DNA of 64,000 nt from Salinivirgaceae bacterium (GTDB taxonomy: Bacteria > Bacteroidota > Bacteroidia > Bacteroidales > SZUA-534), in NCBI GenBank assembly GCA_017527435.1, contig JAFXQB010000013.1, positions 1 through 64,000 on the forward strand, given 5' to 3'. Position 1 is the stretch's first letter; each line of letters opens with the position of its first letter. This document shows, one piece after another, positions 44,894 to 54,732 of this stretch. The translations under genes and the position numbers were made by a program. Below the pieces are notes generated by a model, which searched no databases, had not been told where the DNA came from, and worked only from the letters and a program-made list of their open reading frames with translations.

Positions 44894-46417
44894 ATGAAAA
44901 TTCTCGATGCTGCACAAATCAGAGCCTGCGACCGATTCACTATCGAAAACGAGCCCGTTGCTTCTATCGATTTGATGGAACGTGCCGCTGACGCGATAAC
45001 CGATTGGCTTACAGGGAATTACTTTTACTGCGACACAAAGTTTACCGTTTTTGCAGGTTCGGGCAACAACGGCGGCGACGCGCTGGCCGTGGCTCGGAAG
45101 TTGGCGAAAATGTTCGGCGGCGGCGTGACGGTTTACAAACTTAACATTGGCAACAACTCGCCCGACTGCCAACAGAATCTCGAACGCTTGCAAAACGCTG
45201 ACGGTGTGAGCGTTACATTCATTAACAAAGGCGATGCGCTGCCCGAAATCAAGCCCCACAGCGTAGTTATCGACGGCATTTTCGGTTCGGGACTGAACCG
45301 CCCTGTGGAAGGCTATTGGGCTGAACTGATTGAGCACATTAATAATACAGGAAATGAGATAGTTGCGATTGACATTCCGTCGGGATTGTTCTGCACCGAC
45401 AATCGGGCGAACACTGGCGCAATCATTAAGGCCACCAACACGCTGAGCCTTCAACTGCCGAAACTGCCATTCTTCTTTGCTGAAAATGAGCAGTTTGTTG
45501 GCGATTTCGACATTCTTCCAATCGGCATTAGCCAACAGGCTATCGACAGTGCCGAAACGCCCTACAGCCTGACCGAAAAGCACGATTTGGCGCGGCTCAT
45601 AAAGCCCCGTCCGCGGTTTGCGCACAAGGGCACGTTCGGCCACGCGCTGCTCACGGCGGGCAGTTACCAAATGAGCGGGGCGGCCGTTCTGGCGGCGCGG
45701 GCGTGCCTGCACACGGGCTGCGGACTGCTCACGGCACACGTTCCGCAATCGGCCTATCAGATTATGCAAACGGCTGTGCCTGAAGCAATTCTGAATATCG
45801 ACGACAGTCAGATGGAATACAGCGCAGCCGACCGCCTGCAACGTTTTTCGGCCATTGGCATTGGGCCTGGCATTGGGCAGAGCGACGCCGCACGCAACGG
45901 ACTGGCGCAACTGCTGCAAAACTGCACCGCGCCAATGGTGATTGACGCCGACGCTCTCAACATTATCGCCGCCAATCAAGAAATGCTCAAACTGCTGAAA
46001 CCCAATACAATACTCACGCCGCACCCTGGCGAGTTCGACCGCCTGACGCACCGCCACACGACGGGCTACGAGCGGCTGCAGACGCAAATCGACCTGGCGC
46101 GCCAACACAATATAATAATTGTGCTCAAGGGCGCGTTTACTTCGGTGGCAATGCCCGACGGCACCGTACGCTTCAACTCTACGGGCAACGCGGGAATGGC
46201 CACGGCAGGCAGTGGCGATGTTTTGACGGGAATTATCTTATCTTTGCTGGCTCAAAAATATTCCCCCGCCGACGCTGCGGTTCTGGGCGTTGGGCTTCAC
46301 GGTCTGGCTGGCGACATTGCCGCCCGTGCCGATGGTATGGAATTTGTTACGGCAAGCAATATTATCGACAATATAGGGAAAGCGTTTCTGAAACTAAAAG
46401 ATATTGACAATGAATAG
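44894..46417 (+). CDS. nnr: Bifunctional NAD(P)H-hydrate epimerase/dehydratase
   Basis: Repairs hydrated NAD(P)H. 507 residues: N-terminal YjeF epimerase domain (about 1-215; FAGSGNNGGDALAVARKL; IDGIFGSGLNRPVEG; VAIDIPSGL) and C-terminal ribokinase-like dehydratase (about 230-500; KGTFGHALLTAGSYQMSGAA; IGPGIGQSD; LTPHPGEFDRL; GNAGMATAGSGDVLTGII). Both active-site sets are present. Its 3' end overlaps the next gene by 8 bp. Confidence 0.95.
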   Translation: MKILDAAQIRACDRFTIENEPVASIDLMERAADAITDWLTGNYFYCDTKFTVFAGSGNNGGDALAVARKLAKMFGGGVTVYKLNIGNNSPDCQQNLERLQNADGVSVTFINKGDALPEIKPHSVVIDGIFGSGLNRPVEGYWAELIEHINNTGNEIVAIDIPSGLFCTDNRANTGAIIKATNTLSLQLPKLPFFFAENEQFVGDFDILPIGISQQAIDSAETPYSLTEKHDLARLIKPRPRFAHKGTFGHALLTAGSYQMSGAAVLAARACLHTGCGLLTAHVPQSAYQIMQTAVPEAILNIDDSQMEYSAADRLQRFSAIGIGPGIGQSDAARNGLAQLLQNCTAPMVIDADALNIIAANQEMLKLLKPNTILTPHPGEFDRLTHRHTTGYERLQTQIDLARQHNIIIVLKGAFTSVAMPDGTVRFNSTGNAGMATAGSGDVLTGIILSLLAQKYSPADAAVLGVGLHGLAGDIAARADGMEFVTASNIIDNIGKAFLKLKDIDNE

Positions 46418-47588
46418 TTTGAAATCGATTATCTCAATCGCTGCTTTAACTTCGGCAACAGTGGCTTTCGGCCAAAAAGATGTTGAGAACAGTTATTTTG
46501 TAACGCCTGTTCAAGGTGAAATGAATGTCGATGGGCACCAAGTATTTTACTCATTACCAAGCAATTCGCTGATGGTCAGCCTGAAAATCGAAAAAACGGT
46601 GAAGGCCAAAGGTCCATACGCGCAATACGCCGAGAAATATCTGAACATAACCACAGGCATTATCAACGAGTCGGAAACCGCTTATTCGATTGAGAATGTG
46701 AAAGTTGAGCGTATAAGTCAGCCCGACACGAGCCAACTCTACGCAATCAATTTCACAGGAATCGACAATCTGCCGATGGTTCAACTGAACGCCGACGGCA
46801 CCATTCTGGCCTGCAACTGCCCGCGCGTCATAGAAGGTTACAAGGCGCCAAAACCACAGAACAACGCTGAACCCGACGCAAAGCCAATCACCTTTTTGGA
46901 TATGGGCGTGAAGCCGTTCATAGTTATTGAAGAAGAAGAAGATACGAATGAAGAAGACTCGGTTGAAGTGAAGAAACCGAAACTGCAGCAGCCGATTGTG
47001 ATGACCGAAGAAGAGAACGCCGCCGCGGCCGCCGCTTTCATTCGCAAAATCCGCAAGCGCCGCCTGAAACTTGTTGCAGGCATTGCCGAAGAAGCCAACA
47101 ACCCAAGCGGCAAGGCGCTGAAACTGATGATTGCCGAACTCGACCGCCTGGAAAACGAATATTTAAGTCTTTTTGTAGGTAAGAGCGTCAAAAGCACTTA
47201 CACACAGTCGTTTGTGGTAACGCCGAACGGCAAGGCCGAAGACGAACAAATCTCGTTGAGTTATTTTTCAAAAACAGGAAAACGCAACGACACCTATCCT
47301 ATCACAATGACAATCAAGACATTGACAAGTTCGCCAAAGGTATCGATTAAGGAAGTTGACACGTCGTCGAAATCGTCGTCGAGCATAAAATACGGACTCT
47401 ACCACCGAATCCCCGCAACAGTTTCGGTATCAGTTGATTACGATGGCCAACAATACTTCAGCGGACAGTTTGGAATCGCGCAGAAAGGCGTGGTTGTGCC
47501 AATGCCGTCCGACTATCTCAACAATCACAAGTATTCGATTGAATTTGAGCCTGAAACGGGCGCACTGAAACGGATAACTGGGAATTGA
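46410..47588 (+). CDS. DUF4831-like exported protein
   Basis: The ATG at 46410 overlaps the nnr stop; an upstream TTG at 46404 is less likely. 392 residues: short signal peptide (IISIAALTSATVAFGQ), a strand-rich domain with YSLPSNSLMVSLKIEKTVKA and YAEKYLNITTGI typical of DUF4831 proteins of Bacteroidota, an acidic linker (EEEEDTNEEDSVEVKK), helices and a second beta domain. Function unknown; the overlap suggests co-expression with nnr. Confidence 0.75.
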   Translation: MNSLKSIISIAALTSATVAFGQKDVENSYFVTPVQGEMNVDGHQVFYSLPSNSLMVSLKIEKTVKAKGPYAQYAEKYLNITTGIINESETAYSIENVKVERISQPDTSQLYAINFTGIDNLPMVQLNADGTILACNCPRVIEGYKAPKPQNNAEPDAKPITFLDMGVKPFIVIEEEEDTNEEDSVEVKKPKLQQPIVMTEEENAAAAAAFIRKIRKRRLKLVAGIAEEANNPSGKALKLMIAELDRLENEYLSLFVGKSVKSTYTQSFVVTPNGKAEDEQISLSYFSKTGKRNDTYPITMTIKTLTSSPKVSIKEVDTSSKSSSSIKYGLYHRIPATVSVSVDYDGQQYFSGQFGIAQKGVVVPMPSDYLNNHKYSIEFEPETGALKRITGN

Positions 47589-47776
47589 TTTAGAGCGATG
47601 TATTTTTGAACACAGATGACGCAGATTAAACTGATTTTCACAGATTTGATTGAATTACGAATTATGAATTACGAGTTACGACTAATTCAACCTGTTCAAC
47701 CTGTTCAACTTTAAACTCGATTATCAATTAGTCAGTCCTTCAATCCTTCAGTCCTTCAATCAGTTATTTACAAACA

Positions 47777-49132
47777 ATGAAAGTTTTTCAACTCGACGGC
47801 CTGCAAAAACAACTGGCGCTGCTGGCGGGGCCAATCTTTATGGAAACCCTGCTGGTGATGACGCTGGGCGCGGTCGATACCATAATGTTGAGCCAACATT
47901 CTGACAACAGCGTGGCCGCCGTGGGTATGGTCAATCAGTTGGTGAGTATGATTTTCCTGGTGTTCGAAGTCACGGCGCTGGGCACTTCTATCCTATGCTC
48001 GCAGTACATTGGCGCAAAACTGTCGGACAAGGTGACGCAGACGGTTGGCGTGTCGCTTGTGCTGAACGCCACTTTCGGCCTGATTATCAGTTGCCTGATG
48101 TTCTTTTTCGCGGGCAATATTCTGCACCTGATGGGCCTTCGTCCCGAACTGATGCCCGACGGCCTTTCGTATATGCGAATTGTGGGTTCGTTTGCCTTCG
48201 CGCAAGCAATATCGATGGCTGCGTCGGCGTCGCTGCGAAGCGCCAACAAGGCCGTCTATCCGATGATGGTGACGCTTGTGGTGAACATTGTCAACGTGAT
48301 TGGCAACTACACGCTGATTTTCGGCAAGTTCGGGATGCCCGCGCTGGGTGTCGAAGGCGCTGCCATTTCAACCGCCGCTTGCCGCACCATTGCAATGTTC
48401 GCGCTGCTCTATCTGCTTAAGACAAAGCACGTTCGGCACTTTCCGCGCGCGCTGTTCCGCCCCTTCCCGTTCGGCGAACTCAAAAAACTGCTGCACATTG
48501 GCGTTCCGTCGGCTGGCGAGCAGATGTCGTACAGCCTTTCGATGGTGGTTATCACCTACTTTATCAATATGATAAGCAACGAAGCGCTGGCCACCCGCAC
48601 CTACTGTATGAACATTATAATGTTCGTCTATCTGTTCTCGGTTTCGGTGGGCCAAAGCGGCGCCATAACCATTGGGCACCTTGTGGGCGACCGCCGTCCG
48701 CGCGCGGCCTTTGTTTTCGGCAAACTGGTGATGAAGATTGCCGTTGTAACGTCGATTGTGGTGTCGGTGATTTTTGCGATATTCGGCAAGTTTATCTTCA
48801 ATTTCCTTACTGATAATCAAGAGATTATTGCAATGGGCGTTGTCATTCTCTGGATTGACGTGGTGCTGGAATTCGGCCGCGCCGTGAACGTGTTCGCCGT
48901 GAACGCCCTGCGCTCGGCTGGCGACATTTATTTTCCTGTGCTGCTGGGCATTGGCGTAATGTGGACGGTGTCGGTCGGGTTGAGTTACTTGTTCGGCATT
49001 GGCTTCGGCTGGGGCCTGATTGGAATGTGGGTGGCCTTCGTGCTCGACGAGAACATTCGCGCAGGCGTGTTCATTAAGCGCTGGTGGAGCCTGAAATGGA
49101 CGACGAAGAGTTTTGTGAAGGATGTTAAATAG
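47777..49132 (+). CDS. MATE-family efflux transporter
   Basis: 451 residues, twelve predicted membrane helices in two MatE halves. Typical first-helix sequence LAGPIFMETLLVMTLGAVDT and the mid-protein GMPALGVEGAAISTAACR are visible. Such proteins export cationic drugs or metabolites in exchange for Na+ or H+; the substrate cannot be told. The 188-bp gap before it carries only word-like repeats (TCAGTCCTTCAATCCTTCAG). Confidence 0.92.
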   Translation: MKVFQLDGLQKQLALLAGPIFMETLLVMTLGAVDTIMLSQHSDNSVAAVGMVNQLVSMIFLVFEVTALGTSILCSQYIGAKLSDKVTQTVGVSLVLNATFGLIISCLMFFFAGNILHLMGLRPELMPDGLSYMRIVGSFAFAQAISMAASASLRSANKAVYPMMVTLVVNIVNVIGNYTLIFGKFGMPALGVEGAAISTAACRTIAMFALLYLLKTKHVRHFPRALFRPFPFGELKKLLHIGVPSAGEQMSYSLSMVVITYFINMISNEALATRTYCMNIIMFVYLFSVSVGQSGAITIGHLVGDRRPRAAFVFGKLVMKIAVVTSIVVSVIFAIFGKFIFNFLTDNQEIIAMGVVILWIDVVLEFGRAVNVFAVNALRSAGDIYFPVLLGIGVMWTVSVGLSYLFGIGFGWGLIGMWVAFVLDENIRAGVFIKRWWSLKWTTKSFVKDVK

Positions 49133-49363
49133 ACATCGGACTACAGACTTCGAACATTGAATTATAGACTTCTGACTAGGGTTAAGGGTGTTGATTCCAA
49201 CCTATAGCCTTTCACCTACCAACTATAAACATCAAGCGGTTAATAACCAATCGGTTTGGGGGTTGCGGTTTTGCGCCTACGCGATAATTTTAGGCTGATG
49301 AACGATTTGAAGTAGTTTTTTGCTTGAATCGGCTCAACTAAAACGTTTACAACAATTTATAAG

Positions 49364-52015
49364 ATGAAGGGATACTTACCTGCGCAGATGGCGGCCAATG
49401 TTGCCAAATCGGTTTTGGCGGTTTTGTGCGCGTTTCTTTCAACATCGGCTGCGGCGCAAAGTGCTGACGAACTGCAGCAGAAACTGCAACGCACGAGCGA
49501 CAAGGGCGAGCAGATTACACTGCTGAACCGCCTTGGCGACTTGGCCCGCAACGCGAATGCCACTGCCGAAGCCGTCGATTATCACCAAAAAGCATTGAAA
49601 CTGTGCCGCGAGACGGGCAACGCCGAAAACGAAGCCAAAACGCTGAATTATATCGGCTCAACTTATTGGCGGTCAAATAGTTTCGACTCGGCACAGCACT
49701 ACTACGAAATGGCGCTCGAAGCCTGCACCCGAAGCGGGAATCAGGACGATAAAATACGCATTCTGAACAACTTGGCACTTGTGAGCCAAAGTCAGGGCGA
49801 CTATTTCTCGGCCAACTATTATTACCAAAAAGTGGCTGCAGGCTGGCAGGCGGCGGGAAACCTTGCCGAATATGCTTCGACAGTGAACAAAATCGGCAGT
49901 ATGTATCTGTCGCGCAACCTGTTCGACTCGGCGCTGACGCAATACGGCAAGGCGCTGCAAATCCGCGCCGAACTGAACGACACAATCGCTATAGCGCAGA
50001 CATACAACAATATAGCCACCGCCTACAAGAATCAAAATCTGTTTGACTCGGCGCTTGTGAATCTGCAAAAATCCATTGCGCTGCTCATCGCCACGGGCGA
50101 CCAAAACGGCCTGGCCGAAGGCTACAACAACCTTGGCGGACTCTTCTGGCAGAACAAGAACTACAAGGACGCGCTGGCCAACTATCTGCTTGCGCTCGAC
50201 ATTCGCGAAAGGCTTGGCAACAACGAGAAAAGTGCCGCCACAATGAGTAATATCGGTTTGATTTACAAAGATTTGAACAACTACGACAAAGCACTCGAAT
50301 ACTACAATAAATCGCTTGAGCAGTATCGGGCAAGCGGCAATCAGTTTCTGCAATCGGAAGCGCTGAATTTGATTGGCGGTGTTTATTGGCAATCTGGCAG
50401 TTACGCCGAAGCACGGGATGTTTATAAAACGGTGCTGCAAATGCGTGTGGCGGTTGGCGACAAACGTTATATCGCACGGTCGCACAACAATTTAGCCCTT
50501 GCCTACAAGAGCCTGAACGAGCGCGATTCGGCGCTTGCGGAATACAACAGCGCGCTGGAACTCTACCGCGAACTTGGTGACCAAATGAACGAAGCGGCAA
50601 TGGTGAACAATATTGGCAACCTGTATTTGAAATTCGGCGAGACCGAAATGGCTGCAAATGAGTTTGTTAAGGCACTCGAAATGCGCCGACAGATTGGCCA
50701 CGAAACAGGCATTGCCTACTCCGAACTCGACCTTGGCACGGTTTATATCAGTAAAAAACTGTACAACAAGGCTTTACCGCTGCTGAACGACGCTTTGCGA
50801 ATCTCCCGAAAAATCAAAAACAGCGAACTTGAAAAAGATGTACTGCTCGCACTATCAGACACTTACGCCGCAAGTGGCAATCTCGCGAAAGCGTACACAA
50901 ATATGAAACACTACACCGCGCTGAAAGACAGCATTTTAAGTCTGGAAAGCATAAAGCGCATTGCCGATATGCAAATCAGTTACGAGACCGAAAAGAAGGA
51001 ACGCGAACTGAAAATCAAGGACATACAGATTGTTCAGCAGCAGGAACGCAACAGCCGCCAACGCATAATTATCTATTTTGCGGCTATCGGGCTGCTGATT
51101 GTGCTGGCCTTCGCGGTGGTGGTGACGCGGCAGAACAAAAAAATCCGCAAGGCGAACGAAATGCTTGATTTACAGAACAAACAGATTATCCAACAGAACG
51201 AAGAAATTGAGCAGCAGCGCGATTATGTGACGATGCAGCGCGACCAAATCGCCGAACAAAAAGAGAAGATTACGGACAGCATTGAGTACGCAAGCCGCAT
51301 TCAGAACGCAATGCTCACGCCCGCCGACGTGTGCGGCCAACTGCTGCCGCAGCACTTCATTCTGCTTGTGCCGCGCGACATTGTGAGCGGCGATTTTTAT
51401 TGGGTGAAAAAGATTGGCAATCAAGTGGTTGCAACCGTAATGGACTGCACGGGACACGGCGTTCCTGGCGCATTTATGAGTATGCTGGGTACCACGCTGC
51501 TCGAGCAGATTGTCACGAACGGATTCAGCAGCGCCGCCGACATTCTTGAGCAGATGCGCAAATCGGTGAAAAACTCTCTGCACCAAGAAGATAAGCAGTC
51601 GTCACAGTCCGACGGAATGGACTGCGCGCTCTGCGTAATCGACTTCGAAAACAAGCGGCTGCAATACTCGGGCGCCAACAATCCGCTGATACTTGTCCGC
51701 AATGGCGAAATTATTGAGTATGAAGCCGATAAGATGCCAATCGGTATTCACGTTTTCGACGAGACCGACTTCACCAACACCGAAGTCAGCCTTGAGCCGA
51801 ACGACACAATTTATATGTTTTCAGACGGTTTTGCCGACCAATTTGGCGGCGACAACGGCCGTAAACTGATGATGAAGAACTTCAAGAAGGTGCTGGCCGA
51901 AGCAAGCCTGAACCCGATTGAAGCACAGAAAGATTTTCTCTATCAGCGATTTACCGAATGGAAAGGCGGCTATCGCCAAATTGACGATGTGTCGGTAATG
52001 GGAATAAAATTCTGA
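49364..52015 (+). CDS. TPR sensor with coiled coil and SpoIIE/PP2C phosphatase domain
   Basis: 883 residues: signal peptide or membrane anchor at the start, about twelve TPR units of roughly 40 residues (each with NNIA/NNLG-type turns; about 40-510), one transmembrane helix (IIIYFAAIGLLIVLAFAVVV near 570), a coiled coil (QIIQQNEEIEQQRDYVTMQR) and a C-terminal SpoIIE-type phosphatase (EYASRIQNAMLTP; DIVSGDFYWVKK; VMDCTGHGVPGAFMSMLG; FSDGFADQFGG) with the metal-binding Asp residues present. This is a common Bacteroidota one-piece envelope sensor that would dephosphorylate an anti-sigma-factor antagonist or similar target; no such partner is adjacent. Confidence 0.9.
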   Translation: MKGYLPAQMAANVAKSVLAVLCAFLSTSAAAQSADELQQKLQRTSDKGEQITLLNRLGDLARNANATAEAVDYHQKALKLCRETGNAENEAKTLNYIGSTYWRSNSFDSAQHYYEMALEACTRSGNQDDKIRILNNLALVSQSQGDYFSANYYYQKVAAGWQAAGNLAEYASTVNKIGSMYLSRNLFDSALTQYGKALQIRAELNDTIAIAQTYNNIATAYKNQNLFDSALVNLQKSIALLIATGDQNGLAEGYNNLGGLFWQNKNYKDALANYLLALDIRERLGNNEKSAATMSNIGLIYKDLNNYDKALEYYNKSLEQYRASGNQFLQSEALNLIGGVYWQSGSYAEARDVYKTVLQMRVAVGDKRYIARSHNNLALAYKSLNERDSALAEYNSALELYRELGDQMNEAAMVNNIGNLYLKFGETEMAANEFVKALEMRRQIGHETGIAYSELDLGTVYISKKLYNKALPLLNDALRISRKIKNSELEKDVLLALSDTYAASGNLAKAYTNMKHYTALKDSILSLESIKRIADMQISYETEKKERELKIKDIQIVQQQERNSRQRIIIYFAAIGLLIVLAFAVVVTRQNKKIRKANEMLDLQNKQIIQQNEEIEQQRDYVTMQRDQIAEQKEKITDSIEYASRIQNAMLTPADVCGQLLPQHFILLVPRDIVSGDFYWVKKIGNQVVATVMDCTGHGVPGAFMSMLGTTLLEQIVTNGFSSAADILEQMRKSVKNSLHQEDKQSSQSDGMDCALCVIDFENKRLQYSGANNPLILVRNGEIIEYEADKMPIGIHVFDETDFTNTEVSLEPNDTIYMFSDGFADQFGGDNGRKLMMKNFKKVLAEASLNPIEAQKDFLYQRFTEWKGGYRQIDDVSVMGIKF

Positions 52016-52032
52016 TTTGGGGGACAACTGAT

Positions 52033-52623
52033 ATGAAAAACGTAATCACTAAAATAATTGGGTTGTCTTTTATGACAGCACTATTTATAAGCTGTAAAGA
52101 AACTCGCAGTGTAGACGAATTAAGTAAGTTGTTTGATGGTATTTTTCTTCTTGATGCAAAATGGGAACACGAACCCGAAAATTCTTTGCATTACATAGTT
52201 TTCTATCAAGATTGTACTTATATCCATAAGTATATCCTTAATGGAGATACTCTGATTAATGAGGGATTTTGGAAATTTGGAAAATATAAAGATGATAGTC
52301 ATTATTTTAAATTAAAACGATGGATTCCGTACGGGAATGACCCATTCCAATTAAAAGAAGATGAAATATATGATGAAACGCGCAATGTAATTCCTTATTT
52401 CGGAACAAAAAATGATAATTGGGCAGGTCTTTGTTTTCATATTGATTTAGGATATGATTTAAAAAAAATATCAAAACAGAAAGCTGACAGATTGGGCATA
52501 AGGGAAGATAGTGTTACGTGGCATAGAATAGAAGAATATGATTGGGAAAGAATTGAAAGAGAAATAGAAGAAGAAAAAATGAATAATGGTCAAAAAAGAA
52601 CAAAACAATATGAAAATAAATAA
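52033..52623 (+). CDS. Lipoprotein of unknown function
   Basis: 196 residues with a lipobox (MTALFISC). A body of beta strands (WEHEPENSLHYIVFYQDCTY, then IHKYILNGDTLINEGFWKFG) and a charged C-terminal helix (RIEREIEEEKMNNGQKRTK). It resembles small DUF-type lipoproteins that measure or bind ligands, with no specific match. The AT-rich gene starts 17 bp after the phosphatase gene and overlaps the next gene's start, so the three form an operon. Confidence 0.7.
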   Translation: MKNVITKIIGLSFMTALFISCKETRSVDELSKLFDGIFLLDAKWEHEPENSLHYIVFYQDCTYIHKYILNGDTLINEGFWKFGKYKDDSHYFKLKRWIPYGNDPFQLKEDEIYDETRNVIPYFGTKNDNWAGLCFHIDLGYDLKKISKQKADRLGIREDSVTWHRIEEYDWERIEREIEEEKMNNGQKRTKQYENK

Positions 52624-54724
52624 CTTAATAACCATTGTTTTTTGCTTAACGGCAACAATGGCTTTTGCACAAAATGGTGCGGAAATTGATGATTTAACCA
52701 ATCAGCCCGATGGCCGCAAAAGCCGCATTCTGCTTGAGCGCGCCGAGCAAAACCGCAACACCTATCCCACTCTGGCTCGCGAGCAGATTGCCGAAGCCAT
52801 TTTCATATCGCAGGGCTCAACCGATTACGAAACGTTTGTAAACGCACTGATAATCAAACTGAAACTGCTTTGCGCCGCTGACAGCGTTACCGAAGCCGAA
52901 AACCAATTGAAAACCGCAGAGAAAGCCGCCAAACGCTCTGGCAGCAAGGAATTGCAGGCTCGCGTCACTCTTGCCCAAGCCGACATTCTTGTGGCTGAAA
53001 ACAAATTGGACAAGGCAGCCGAAATCTACACGAAACTGGTTGCAGATTACTCAAAATCAGACTTTTGCGATATTGCAATAACCGCCGCCAACCAACTGGG
53101 CTATATCTACCGCGAGAAAAATTTGGCCGAGCAGTCGCAAAAATCGTTTCTGAAGGCCATTGAGATTGAGAGCCACAGCGATTTTCCCGAACTTAAAGCC
53201 GTGAGCCTGAACTTTTTAGGCAGTCACTTCTGGCGCAGCGGAAACTACACTCAAGCACTCGACTACTACCGTCAGGCACTTGAAATACGCAAAGGCTACA
53301 AAAACGAGTTCGACATTGTTAACTCGCTGATTAACATTGGAAATACGTACCAAAATATGGGCGATTTCAGCAATGCGCTCACCTATCAGACCCAAGCAAT
53401 GCAGATTGCCGAAAAGTGGGAAAACAAACTCACTATAGCGCAGATAATGAACTACATAGGCAACATTTACTGGCGCCGCAGCCTTTACGACAGTTCGCTT
53501 TGCTACTATCGGCAGTCGATAACTCTTTATGAATCAATGGGTAACCGCCTGAAAACCGCAAGCCTGAACGACAACATTGGCAACGCCTACAAGATGAACA
53601 GCCGGTTCGATTCGGCAATGCACTACTACAATTCGGCTCTGGCCATAAGAGAAGAGTTGGGCAGCAAACCCGACATTGCCTACTCGCTTTCGAATATTGC
53701 TTCAATCTATTGGAATACAACAAAATACACGCAAGCTCTTGATAGCTATTTCCAGGCGCTCGAAATCCGAGAAGAGATTGGCGACAAGGCCAACGCCGCT
53801 AGTTCGCTGACAAATATCGGTCTAATTTACAGAGATTTAACAGACTACGACAAGGCTATCAGCTATTTGGAACGAGCTTTGAATATTTACAAAAGCATTG
53901 GTAATAAAGAACTTACAGCGTCGGCGCTCAATCATATTGGCAGCACGCACCGAATGGCTGGAAATCTGCAACTTGCGCTCGACAGCCACATGCAGGCGCT
54001 GCGCATCCGCCAAGAGATTGGCGACAAGAACGGTTGCGCCGCTTCGATGAACAATATCGGGCTGATTTACCACGATTTAGGCGACACAGACAAAGCCATC
54101 GACTTCTTCAACGAAGCGCTTGAAATCTACCAATCGTCTGGCAATCAGCAGGCTGCAGGGTTTGTGCTGAACAACATTGGCGATGTTCTTACACTCGTCG
54201 GCAAGGGCCAACAGGCTGTGGCTCAATATAAAACCGCACTCGCCATCTTTCAAAAAATGGACGATAAACGCGGCATTGCCATCACATCGCAGAACATTGG
54301 CCAATTCTACTATTCCGCAAAACGTTACAATGAAGCCAAACCATTCTACAGCAATGCTTTGCAGTGCGCGCAAGCGATTAACGACCTTGAGATTTCAAAG
54401 AATGTCAGTTTCGACCTTTTCAATCTCTACGACCAAACTGGCAACAGCGCTAAAGCATTGGAAATATACAAGATATATAACGCTTGCCGCGATTCGATAA
54501 GCAACAACGAAAATACCCGGCGAATGCTCGAACTGCAATCGCTCTACGAGATTAAAGTGAAGGAAAAGGACACCGAGCTGCAAAAAAGCAAGGACGAGAA
54601 TAACATTCTGAAAATCAGTAGCAAAAATCGAAATTTGAGTTACTTTGCCGATGTTGCGGTACTGGTGTTCGCACTAGGGCTTTTCATATTTAGCAGACGA
54701 AGAAAACTTACTGAAAAGCAATAA
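52610..54724 (+). CDS. TPR protein paralogous to the SpoIIE sensor but lacking the phosphatase
   Basis: From ATG 52610 (signal peptide LTATMAFAQ) about 704 residues. About twelve TPR repeats share the turns and spacing of the protein at 49364 (for example AISYLERALNIYKSIGNKEL), followed by a short coiled coil (VKEKDTELQKSKDENNILK), one transmembrane helix (YFADVAVLVFALGLFIFS) and an immediate end at RRRKLTEKQ. It thus has the sensing half without an output domain. It could be a co-receptor for the upstream sensor. The start overlaps the preceding stop codon by 14 bp. Confidence 0.85.
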   Translation: MKINNLITIVFCLTATMAFAQNGAEIDDLTNQPDGRKSRILLERAEQNRNTYPTLAREQIAEAIFISQGSTDYETFVNALIIKLKLLCAADSVTEAENQLKTAEKAAKRSGSKELQARVTLAQADILVAENKLDKAAEIYTKLVADYSKSDFCDIAITAANQLGYIYREKNLAEQSQKSFLKAIEIESHSDFPELKAVSLNFLGSHFWRSGNYTQALDYYRQALEIRKGYKNEFDIVNSLINIGNTYQNMGDFSNALTYQTQAMQIAEKWENKLTIAQIMNYIGNIYWRRSLYDSSLCYYRQSITLYESMGNRLKTASLNDNIGNAYKMNSRFDSAMHYYNSALAIREELGSKPDIAYSLSNIASIYWNTTKYTQALDSYFQALEIREEIGDKANAASSLTNIGLIYRDLTDYDKAISYLERALNIYKSIGNKELTASALNHIGSTHRMAGNLQLALDSHMQALRIRQEIGDKNGCAASMNNIGLIYHDLGDTDKAIDFFNEALEIYQSSGNQQAAGFVLNNIGDVLTLVGKGQQAVAQYKTALAIFQKMDDKRGIAITSQNIGQFYYSAKRYNEAKPFYSNALQCAQAINDLEISKNVSFDLFNLYDQTGNSAKALEIYKIYNACRDSISNNENTRRMLELQSLYEIKVKEKDTELQKSKDENNILKISSKNRNLSYFADVAVLVFALGLFIFSRRRKLTEKQ

Positions 54725-54732
54725 GATATCCC

